This document shows, piece by piece, positions 12,872 through 19,216 of a stretch of 19,291 nucleotides of DNA. Under the pieces are notes generated by a model. It made no database searches. It was not told where the DNA came from and saw only the letters and a list, made by a program, of their open reading frames with translations. The stretch is from ZC4RG19 sp036279475 (lineage in GTDB: Bacteria > Actinomycetota > Acidimicrobiia > Acidimicrobiales > VFJN01), in assembly GCA_036279475.1 (NCBI GenBank), contig DASUJB010000180.1, positions 1-19,291 on the forward strand, in the 5' to 3' direction. Position 1 is the stretch's first letter. Every line of letters begins with the position of its first letter. Position numbers and translations under genes: made by a program.

Positions 12872-13571
12872 CGCCGCCCCCGATCATCGGGCCGATCACG
12901 ACGGCGGCGGGCGGTGGCAGCCGGTTGGCGCCCATCCCCGCCAGGTCGGTGGCCACGACGTGGGTGCCGGGCCGGCCGGCGGCGTGGACCACCGCCACCG
13001 GGGTGGCGCCGGACGCACCCGCCGCCGACAGCCGCTGGGCGATGACCCGCTGGTGGGCCCGACCGGTCAGGACGACCAGGGTCGAGCCGGGATCGGCCAG
13101 CTCCTCCCAGGCCACGGGGGCGGCGCCCGGGTCGTCGGCCCCCGAGGCGATCGTGATCCGGGCGCCCACCGCGGGGACGACGCCGGCGGCCAGGGGCGCG
13201 GCCGTGGCCGACGTGACCCCCGGGGTGGCCTCGACGCGGACGCCGCGGGCGGTGAGGGCGGCGGCCTCCTCGGCGCCCCGGGAGCACACGTAGACGTCGC
13301 CGCCCTTGAGCCGCACCACCGTGCGCCCGGCAGCGGCGTGGGCCTCGAGCATGTCCACCACCCGGTGCAGGGGCCAGGCGTCGCCCTCGGGGGTGCGACC
13401 CACGTAGCAGCGCTCGGCCCGGGGCCGGGCGAGGGCGACGACGGCATCCGACGAGTGGCGGTCGGCCACCACGACGTCGGCCTCGCCCAGCAGGCGGACG
13501 GCCCGGCGGGTGAGCAGCAGCGGGTCGCCCGGGCCGGCCCCCACGAGGTGCACGACCCCGTCGCCGTTCAC
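12858..13571 (-). CDS. cobA: Uroporphyrinogen-III C-methyltransferase-like protein
   Basis: A 237-residue tetrapyrrole methylase of the SUMT/CobA type, which uses SAM to make precorrin-2 from uroporphyrinogen III. VGAGPGDPLLLT (10-21) is the SAM-binding loop, and TPGVTSATAAPLAAG (116-130) is the second conserved block. RLKGGD (87-92) is standard, but the following residues are VYVCSRG instead of the usual PxVFGRG. The block normally reading GIPLTHR is replaced by GVVPAVGAR (130-138). These changes are in or near the substrate site, so the assignment as a true SUMT is likely but not certain. GGGAGG lies upstream of the GTG start, which overlaps the cobH stop as GTGA. Its end overlaps cbiM. The mature enzyme may feed both B12 and siroheme. 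Confidence 0.78.
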   Translation of the reverse strand: MNGDGVVHLVGAGPGDPLLLTRRAVRLLGEADVVVADRHSSDAVVALARPRAERCYVGRTPEGDAWPLHRVVDMLEAHAAAGRTVVRLKGGDVYVCSRGAEEAAALTARGVRVEATPGVTSATAAPLAAGVVPAVGARITIASGADDPGAAPVAWEELADPGSTLVVLTGRAHQRVIAQRLSAAGASGATPVAVVHAAGRPGTHVVATDLAGMGANRLPPPAAVVIGPMIGGGGAHP

Positions 13572-14185
13572 CGCCCGCCCTCCCCGGCGAGCCGCCACAG
13601 GGCGTTGAGGGCCGCGGCCGCCACGGCGCTGCCGCCCCGCTCGCCGACGTTGGAGATCGACGGCAGCCCGCTCGACCGGAGGGCGGCCTTGGCGGCGGCG
13701 GCGCCCACGAACCCCACCGGCAGCCCGATCACCAGGGCGGGAGCCAGCCGGCCGGCGGCAGCCAGCGCCACCACCTCGGCCAGGGCCGTGGGAGCGTTGC
13801 CCACCACGACGACGGCGCCCGACGGCCACCGCTCGGTGGCCACGCGCATGGCGGCCGCCGACACGGTCAGGTGCGGCTCGGCCCGCCGGTCGGTGGCGGC
13901 ACGGCGCCGCCCCTCCTCCAGCAGCGAGACGGTCCCGGCCCGGCGGCTGGCCACGGCCACCATCTCCACGTCGGACACGACCGGCGCCCCGCGCCGCAGG
14001 GCGGCCACGCCGGCGGCGCACGCCGCCTCGTCGACCACCAGCGTGTCGGCGTAGCCGACGTCGGCGGCGGCGTGGATCACCCGCGCCACGACGGCCCGGC
14101 CGAGCGGTCCCCAGCGGCGGAGGTCCACCCGCTCGGCCAGGATGCGGTAGCTCTCGGCCTCGATGGGGTGCTGGGCCGACGTCAC
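13568..14185 (-). CDS. cobH: Precorrin-8X methylmutase
   Basis: A 205-residue CobH/CbiC enzyme that moves the C11 methyl group to C12, giving hydrogenobyrinic or cobyrinic acid. PIEAESYRIL (7-16) at the start and VARVIHAAADVGYADTL (33-49) with catalytic H38 are family signatures. The segments TVSAAAMRV, VVVVGNAPTALAEV and ALVIGLPVGFVGAAAAK match the substrate-binding regions, and SNVGERGGSAVAAAALNAL matches the conserved C-terminus. The length is typical. A GGGGAGG ribosome-binding site precedes the GTG start, which overlaps the upstream fusion gene as GTGA. It acts directly after CobL in the pathway, whose gene is the upstream neighbour. Confidence 0.96.
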   Translation of the reverse strand: MTSAQHPIEAESYRILAERVDLRRWGPLGRAVVARVIHAAADVGYADTLVVDEAACAAGVAALRRGAPVVSDVEMVAVASRRAGTVSLLEEGRRRAATDRRAEPHLTVSAAAMRVATERWPSGAVVVVGNAPTALAEVVALAAAGRLAPALVIGLPVGFVGAAAAKAALRSSGLPSISNVGERGGSAVAAAALNALWRLAGEGGR

Positions 14186-16560
14186 GGTGCCACCGCCTCC
14201 CCGGCGGCGGGCGCCCGGCGGGGGTGGTGCCGCCGGGTCACCACCCGGTCGCCCCGGACCGCCGTGTCGCCCGTCCCCACCAGGACCACCGACCGCATCC
14301 CCGCCACGGCGGGATCGAGGCCACCGAGCGTGGTGAGGACGGTCCGCTCCCCGGGCTCGGTGGCCGCGGTGACCACGGCGACCGGCGTGCCGGCGTCGAG
14401 CACCTCCGCCAGCACGCCCCGTGCCCGGGCCAGGTGGTCGGGCCGGCCGGCCGAGCGGGGGTTGAGCAACGCCAGCGCCAGGCCGGCACCCGCGGCGGCC
14501 CGCAGCTGCGCGTCGATGGCCGACCAGGGGACCAGCCGGTCCGACAGGGTCAGCACCGCGTACGGCCCCGCCAGCGGGGCCCCCACGGCCGCGGCACCGG
14601 CCGAGGCCGCGGTGACGCCCGGCACCACCTGCACCTCCACCCCGCGCTCGGCCGCCACCTCGACGACGACCGAGGCCATGGCGAACGTGCCGGGATCGCC
14701 CGAGGACACCACTGCCACCCGCCAACCGGCAGCAGCCAGGGCGCACGCCTGCTCGGCCCGCTCCGCCTCGGCGCCCATCCCCGAGCGGAGGACGAGCTGG
14801 TCGGGCCGCAACAGCGGCTGGGCGGCGTCGACGTAGGGCCCGTAGCCCACCACGGCGTCCGCTCCCCGCACGGCGGTGGCCGCCGCCGGGGTGCGGTGCG
14901 CCGGGTGGCCGGGGCCCAGGCCGACGACCTGCACCCGCCCCCCGGTGGCGGGGCCCCCGGCCACCGCCACGGCCGCCGTCGCCGCCGCCCCCCGCACCTT
15001 GCCGACGACGAGGCGGGCCCCCGGGCCGGCTCCGAGCAGGGCCGCCGCCTCGGCCACGCTGGGGGTGCCGACGGCCGCCGCCACCACGGGGCTGGGGTCG
15101 GGCACCTCCACCGCGGCGAGCAGCGAGGCGGGCAGGCCCACGACCCTGCGCCCGCCCGCCACCGCCGCCACCGCCGGGTGGGGCACGCGGGCATCGATGG
15201 TGGCCAGGACGGTGGCGGCGTCGTGCCCGGCCTCCCGGGCGGCCTCGAGGGCCTCGGCCAGCGCCGCCCGCACGTCCTCGGCCGTGGCCGCCCGGGAGCA
15301 GCCCACGCCGGCGACGACGAGGCGGCCCGGGCGGGGGCCGCCGCCGTCCCCCCGCCGGGGCCCCACGTCGCCCCAGGCCACGAAGACCGGGTTGTCGGCC
15401 ACGAAGCGCACGCCGCCGTCGGGAAGCTCGGTGGCCACGTCCACCGAGACCTGGGCCAGCGCGCCGAGGCGCGCCCGGGCTGCCAGCGCCCGGTCGGCGG
15501 CGGCGAAGGTGGCCACCACCCGCCCGCCGGGGCGCACGGCCGCCAGGCAGGCGTCCAGCACGTCGAGGCCGCCGCCACCCACGAAGGCGCGGTCGGGCGG
15601 GGGCAGGCCCTCGAGGGCGGCAGGAGCGGTCCCGGTGACCACCTCGACGACCGCCCCGGCGCCGGCGGCGTTGGCCACGACGGCAGCCGCCGCCCCCGGA
15701 TCGCGCTCCACGGCCACCACCCGCACACCGGGGGCGGCCAGCGCCGCCTCCACGGCCACGCTGCCGCTCCCCGCCCCCACGTCCCACAGGACGCCGCGCC
15801 CCGGCAGGTCCAGGTGACCCAGCACGACGGCTCGCACCTCCGGCTTGGTGATCATCCCCCGACGGTGGGCGAACGCGGCGACGGGCCGGCCCCGGCGGGC
15901 GCCGGCCGGGGCCACGGCGGCCGGCTCCTGGTGGGCGAGCACGACCACGGAGCGGTGGTCGAACCCGCCCGCCGCCAGGGCGGCGACGTCGGCGAGGCGG
16001 ACCACCTCCTCCCCGGGCTCCCCCAGCCGGGTGGCCACCACCACCGTGTCGGGATGGGCGCCCAGGCAGAGGAGGGCGGCCCCCACCGCCTGGGGCGGCG
16101 CCGCGGGGCCGCACAGCACGGCCGCCACCGCCGCCCCGGCCACCTCGGCGGCCGCCCGGGCCGCGCCCCCGGCGTGGCAGGACGCCACCACGGCGCCATC
16201 CCACCCCAGCCCGAGCCGGGCGAAGGCCAGCGCCACCGCGGAGGGGGCAGGGTGGACGACCAGGCGGTCCCGCCCCAGGCGGGCCCCGAGGGCCCGGGTG
16301 ACGCCGTGGAACCCGGGGTCGCCCGACGCCAGCACGCAGGCCGGGCCGGGGTGGGCGGCCACCGCGTCCAGGGCTCCCAGCCCCGCCCCCACGACGGCGG
16401 TCCGGGCGGCGGGGTCCACCAGGTCGGCCACCGCCTCCAGCTGGTCCCGACCTCCCGCCACCAGGGTGGCGACCCGGAGCGCCCGCTCGGCCGCCGCGCC
16501 CACCGGGCGGCCGCCGAGCAGGCCGACCACGTGCACGGGGGGAACGGGTACCTCAGGCAT
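14182..16560 (-). CDS. CbiE-CbiT-CobE(CbiG C-domain)-CobJ fusion
   Basis: A 792-residue fusion of four corrin-ring domains. Residues 8-212 are CbiE (C5 methyltransferase), with SGDPGFHGVTRAL (79-91) and PAPSAVALAFARLGLGW (104-120). Residues 225-400 are CbiT (C15 methylation and decarboxylation), with RGMITKPEVRA (234-244) and the SAM loop VGAGSGS (261-267). CbiE-CbiT alone is the classical CobL. Residues 412-535 are the CbiG C-terminal domain/CobE, with GVGCSRAATAEDV (418-430) and VGTPSVAEAAALLGA (497-511). Residues 541-775 are CobJ/CbiH (C17 methyltransferase), with VGLGPG (546-551), SSGDPGTFAMAS (619-630), PGVTAASAGAAAVGAPL (647-663) and LSDRLVPW (672-679). The ATG start follows GGGGAGGGG and overlaps the upstream gene by 8 bases. 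No CbiG N-terminal domain is present. Confidence 0.93.
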   Translation of the reverse strand: MPEVPVPPVHVVGLLGGRPVGAAAERALRVATLVAGGRDQLEAVADLVDPAARTAVVGAGLGALDAVAAHPGPACVLASGDPGFHGVTRALGARLGRDRLVVHPAPSAVALAFARLGLGWDGAVVASCHAGGAARAAAEVAGAAVAAVLCGPAAPPQAVGAALLCLGAHPDTVVVATRLGEPGEEVVRLADVAALAAGGFDHRSVVVLAHQEPAAVAPAGARRGRPVAAFAHRRGMITKPEVRAVVLGHLDLPGRGVLWDVGAGSGSVAVEAALAAPGVRVVAVERDPGAAAAVVANAAGAGAVVEVVTGTAPAALEGLPPPDRAFVGGGGLDVLDACLAAVRPGGRVVATFAAADRALAARARLGALAQVSVDVATELPDGGVRFVADNPVFVAWGDVGPRRGDGGGPRPGRLVVAGVGCSRAATAEDVRAALAEALEAAREAGHDAATVLATIDARVPHPAVAAVAGGRRVVGLPASLLAAVEVPDPSPVVAAAVGTPSVAEAAALLGAGPGARLVVGKVRGAAATAAVAVAGGPATGGRVQVVGLGPGHPAHRTPAAATAVRGADAVVGYGPYVDAAQPLLRPDQLVLRSGMGAEAERAEQACALAAAGWRVAVVSSGDPGTFAMASVVVEVAAERGVEVQVVPGVTAASAGAAAVGAPLAGPYAVLTLSDRLVPWSAIDAQLRAAAGAGLALALLNPRSAGRPDHLARARGVLAEVLDAGTPVAVVTAATEPGERTVLTTLGGLDPAVAGMRSVVLVGTGDTAVRGDRVVTRRHHPRRAPAAGEAVAP

Positions 16561-17299
16561 CCCGCAGCCCCTCCCCCCCGGTCACCACGCCGGTCACGCC
16601 GCCCACCACGACCACGCCGGGACCGATGACCGGCGACGCCGCCAGCGCGCCGGGCGACCCCCGGTGCACGGTGGCCGTCGAGCCGTGCACGGTGACGACG
16701 GCGACGCCCGCCCGGCCGGCGGCACCGTCGAGGCGGGCGACCAGCCCCGCGGCATCGTCGCTCACCGCCACCAGCGTGCGCCCCGGACCGGCCGCGCTGG
16801 GCAGGGCGTGGGGAGGGGCGACGGTCACGCTCACCGCGGTGGGGCGGTGGTGGACGGGGATGCCGGCGACGGCGGGCACGGCCAGCTCCACCGCCGGCCC
16901 GGGCACGGTGACCGTGCGCACGCCGGCGCTGGCGAGGATGGCCGACTCCACCGCGTACGCCGGGTGCAGCCAGGGGTCGCCCCGGTAGAGGCGCACCACC
17001 GGGCGACCCCACCGGGCCGCGCCGGTGAGGACGGCCACCGTGTCGCCGTCGACGGTGACGTCCCGGTCCACGGTGGCCCGGTCGGCGCCCCCGGCGGCCG
17101 TCACCACCACCTCGGCGTGGGGCGCGAAGGCCCGGGCCAGCCCGGCCACGGCGGCGTCGGTGACCACGGTGAGCGCCGCCCCGAGGGCCGCCTCGGCCCG
17201 CAGGGTGAGCAGCTCGGGGTCGCCGGGACCGGCACCGACCAGCTCGACCACCCCCGGCCGGGCCTCGGGCCCGACGCCTCCCCCACCGGCCGCGCTCAC
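16553..17299 (-). CDS. Divergent SUMT-like tetrapyrrole methylase
   Basis: A 248-residue protein of the tetrapyrrole methylase fold. VELVGAGPGDPELLTLRA (18-35) is a clear SAM-binding start like that of SUMT/CobA. The rest is degenerate. RLYRGDPWLHPAY (103-115) stands where SUMT has RLKGGDPxVFGRG, and VPGPAVELAVPAVAGIPVHHR (132-152) replaces the usual PGxTSA...GIPLTHR block. It resembles the methylase half of actinobacterial proteins in which a SUMT-like domain is fused to uroporphyrinogen-III synthase, but no synthase domain follows. It could be a specialised methyltransferase, for example filling a missing ring-methylation step, or a non-catalytic partner. The GTG start overlaps the cobM stop (GTGA), and its stop lies within the start region of the next gene. 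Confidence 0.8.
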   Translation of the reverse strand: MSAAGGGGVGPEARPGVVELVGAGPGDPELLTLRAEAALGAALTVVTDAAVAGLARAFAPHAEVVVTAAGGADRATVDRDVTVDGDTVAVLTGAARWGRPVVRLYRGDPWLHPAYAVESAILASAGVRTVTVPGPAVELAVPAVAGIPVHHRPTAVSVTVAPPHALPSAAGPGRTLVAVSDDAAGLVARLDGAAGRAGVAVVTVHGSTATVHRGSPGALAASPVIGPGVVVVGGVTGVVTGGEGLRDA

Positions 17300-18084
17300 C
17301 GCGGCCGCCCCGCCGTCGACCCGGGCACCGATCGCCGCCGGTGCCCGTGGGCGTAGGTGGGGTCGTACAGGCGGCAGCGCGGGGCGGCGCCGGCCAGGGC
17401 CGCGCCCACCAGCACCAGCACCGTCGTCCGGGCGCCGGTGGCCCGGATCGCCCCCGGCAGCTCGCCCACCGTGGTGAGCACGACCTGCTCGTCGGGCCAG
17501 GTGGCCCGGACGACCACCGCGGCCGGCGTGTCGTCGGGGTAGCCGTCACCCCCGGCCCGCAGCTCGTCGCCGAGCTGGTCGGGCCGGGCCCCGGACAGGT
17601 ACACGGCCATCGTCGCGCCGTGCCGGGCGAAGGCGGACACCGCCTCGCCGGCCGGCACGGAGGCCGCCGTCCGGCCGGGCAGGCGGGTGGCGACCACGGA
17701 CTGGGCCACGCCGGGGACCGTCAGCTCGCGGGCCACCGCAGCGCTGGCGGCGGCCAGGGATCCCACGCCGGGGACGATCTCGAAGTCCCGGTCGTGGGCC
17801 AGGCACCAGTCGACCTGCTCCTGGAGCGCCGAGTAGAGCGACAGGTCGCCCGAGTGCAACCGCACCACCGCCGCCCCCGGGTGGGCGGCGTACACCCCGG
17901 TCACGTCCTCGAAGGTCATGCCGGCCGAGTCGTGGACCTCGGCCTCCGGCCGGGCGTGGGCCAGGACGGACTCGGGGACGAGGGAGGAGGCCCAGACGAC
18001 CACGTCGGCCGCCCCCAGCCGGTCGACCGCCCGCAGGGTCAGCAGGTCGGCGGCACCGGGCCCGGCGCCCACGAAGGAGATCAC
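17296..18084 (-). CDS. cobM: Precorrin-4 C11-methyltransferase
   Basis: A 262-residue CobM/CbiF enzyme that methylates C11 of the corrin ring using SAM. The SAM loop is FVGAGPGAADLLTLRA (4-19). WASSLVPESVL (31-41), RLHSGDLSLYSALQEQ (75-90), PGVGSLAAASAAVARELTVPGVAQSV (105-130) and TRLPGRT (133-139) are all close to the family consensus, with a D-L where D-P is usual in the RLHxGDP motif. The C-terminus ends with the LVGAAL... RLYDPTYAHGHRR pattern seen in CobM, followed by a short basic tail. The GTG start overlaps the cobI stop as GTGA, so it should be made together with CobI. Confidence 0.95.
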   Translation of the reverse strand: MISFVGAGPGAADLLTLRAVDRLGAADVVVWASSLVPESVLAHARPEAEVHDSAGMTFEDVTGVYAAHPGAAVVRLHSGDLSLYSALQEQVDWCLAHDRDFEIVPGVGSLAAASAAVARELTVPGVAQSVVATRLPGRTAASVPAGEAVSAFARHGATMAVYLSGARPDQLGDELRAGGDGYPDDTPAAVVVRATWPDEQVVLTTVGELPGAIRATGARTTVLVLVGAALAGAAPRCRLYDPTYAHGHRRRSVPGSTAGRPR

Positions 18085-18959
18085 GTCGCCCGCACCGGGG
18101 GGACGATGACGGTGGCCAGGTACGACGCCGGCCGCTCGGCCGCATCGGTCACGGGCGCCACCCGGCCGCCCGGCAGCCCGAGCAGCTCGCCCACCACCGC
18201 CCCCTCCAGACGGCCGTGGCCGGCCAGGAGCTCGGCCACGGCGGCGATGTGGGCGCCGCCCTTGTACACGACGACAGCGGCGGAGGGGTCGGCGGCCGCA
18301 CCGGCCAGCGGATCGCCCGCCGGTGAGCGGTGGGCCGGCACCAGGACGAGGTGCTCGGTCCCGTCGACCAGGGTGGTGCCCGTCCGGGCGGCCAGGTCCT
18401 GGAAGGCCATGATCCCCGGTACCACCTCGACCGGCACCGCGGGGCGGAGCGCCCGCACGCCGTCGGCCAGCGACCCGAACGTGCTGTATACGGCAGGGTC
18501 GCCCAGGGTCACGAAGGCGACCCGCTCGCCGGCGTCGAGGTGGGCGACGACGCGCTCGACGGCGGCGTCGAGGGCGGCGCGCCGGGCGGCGGTGGCGACC
18601 TCCATCACGAAGCCGACCCGGTCGACCACCACCCCCGGGGCGGCCTCCCGCACGACCGCCTCGGCCCGGCCCACGGCGGCCGGCGACGTTGTGGGGGCCA
18701 GCACGCGGTCGGCCCGCCGGAGGGCCTCGACGGCACGGACGGTCACCAGCCCGGGGTCACCGGGGCCGACGCCCACCCCCACGAGGGCGGGCCCGGCGGG
18801 GGGCGTGGGCACCGCCGGCCGCCCGACGTCGGCGGCCTCGGCCACCAGCCGCTCGACGGCCGTGCGGACGAGGTGGGCCTCGGACCGGCCGGAGCGGCGA
18901 GCCAGGGCGGTGAGGCGCTGCTTCAACCCCTCCGGCAGGTAGACACTGGTCTTCCTCAC
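18081..18959 (-). CDS. cobI: Ribbon-helix-helix domain fused to precorrin-2 C20-methyltransferase
   Basis: A 292-residue protein. Residues 60-292 are CobI/CbiL, which methylates C20 of precorrin-2 or cobalt-precorrin-2. It has the SAM loop VGVGPGDPGLVTVRAVEAL (62-80), TLGDPAVYSTFG (151-162) and VPGIMAFQDLAARTG (180-194). Residues 1-42 are unrelated to CobI and read as a CopG/Arc-type ribbon-helix-helix. They comprise a strand RKTSVYLP (2-9), helix EGLKQRLTALARRSG (10-24) and helix SEAHLVRTAVERLVAE (26-41), followed by a Pro/Ala linker (43-58). The domain is in one open frame with the enzyme. The GTG start at 18959 was chosen because the strand begins right after it and the upstream translation is unstructured. 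No good ribosome-binding site is visible. Dimerisation of both parts would be compatible. The RHH part would bind DNA, plausibly its own promoter. Confidence 0.9.
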   Translation of the reverse strand: MRKTSVYLPEGLKQRLTALARRSGRSEAHLVRTAVERLVAEAADVGRPAVPTPPAGPALVGVGVGPGDPGLVTVRAVEALRRADRVLAPTTSPAAVGRAEAVVREAAPGVVVDRVGFVMEVATAARRAALDAAVERVVAHLDAGERVAFVTLGDPAVYSTFGSLADGVRALRPAVPVEVVPGIMAFQDLAARTGTTLVDGTEHLVLVPAHRSPAGDPLAGAAADPSAAVVVYKGGAHIAAVAELLAGHGRLEGAVVGELLGLPGGRVAPVTDAAERPASYLATVIVPPVRAT

Positions 18960-18991
18960 CCCGGGGATCGATCGTCGACGTGGCGCGCCAT
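18956..18991 (-). CDS. Possible 11-codon leader ORF of the cobalamin operon
   Basis: ATG at 18991 opens a short frame, MARHVDDRSPG, whose TGA overlaps the cobI GTG in the same GTGA form used between the other genes of the operon. A -10-like TACACT lies 10 bases before the ATG, so the mRNA could start only a few bases ahead of it and be translated almost leaderless. That would explain how cobI is translated without a clear ribosome-binding site. Short frames arise by chance, so this is a suggestion only. Confidence 0.35.
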   Translation of the reverse strand: MARHVDDRSPG

Positions 18992-19001
18992 GCGACGGGC
19001 G

Positions 19002-19007
19002 AGTGTA
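19002..19007 (-). promoter_or_regulatory. -10-like element of the cobalamin operon
   Basis: On the minus strand this reads TACACT, fitting the actinobacterial TANNNT form. A second match, TACGTT, lies 10 bases upstream (19012-19017). No convincing -35 TTGACA is seen at 16-18 bases. It is the best promoter candidate in a region otherwise almost devoid of AT. Confidence 0.45.
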
Positions 19008-19022
19008 GGGCAACGTAGGGCA
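19005..19022. promoter_or_regulatory. Tandem direct repeat, candidate operator for the RHH-CobI protein
   Basis: On the plus strand GTAGGGCA (19005-19012), AC, GTAGGGCA (19015-19022): two perfect 8-base copies with a 10-base period. On the minus strand this is TGCCCTAC twice, overlapping the -10-like hexamer and ending 46 bases before the cobI start. Ribbon-helix-helix repressors such as MetJ, Arc and CopG bind tandem or paired sub-sites about one helical turn apart, and the adjacent gene encodes such a domain. Confidence 0.5.
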
Positions 19023-19216
19023 GGAGGTCTCGCCCCGCGGGTGGGCGGCCCGACGCCCGGCGCCGTGCCGGCCCGCGCCCGGCACCGACCCGGGATGCCC
19101 CGCGGCCGGGCTGCCGGCGCCCGGGTCGCCCACTCGCCGGCGGCCCGGGCGCCCACCGGCCGCGCCGCCCACGCCGGCCACCGGACCGAGGCCCCCCGGT
19201 CGCGACCGGGCGGCGG

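Larger units (their letters stand above)
18960..19216. other. Leader and control region of the cobalamin operon
   Basis: These 257 bases between cobI and the tRNA-Cys gene hold the -10-like element, the tandem repeat and the short leader frame listed separately. The remainder (about 19023-19216) is extremely GC-rich with several possible GC stems and no coding frame I would defend. A cobalamin riboswitch was looked for and not found. Confidence 0.6.

Noticed and set aside
18960..19181. N-terminal extension of RHH-CobI up to 19181
   Set aside because: The extra residues are low complexity and would place the promoter-like repeat inside the coding region; the RHH strand begins immediately after the GTG at 18959.
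18960..19216. Cobalamin riboswitch upstream of the B12 operon
   Set aside because: A GAGACCTCCTGCC stretch on the minus strand (about 19021-19033) resembles the B12-box GGAGACCTGCC. It has three extra bases, lacks the preceding AGCC, and I find no GGGAA/GGTG/GCAACTG core elements upstream.
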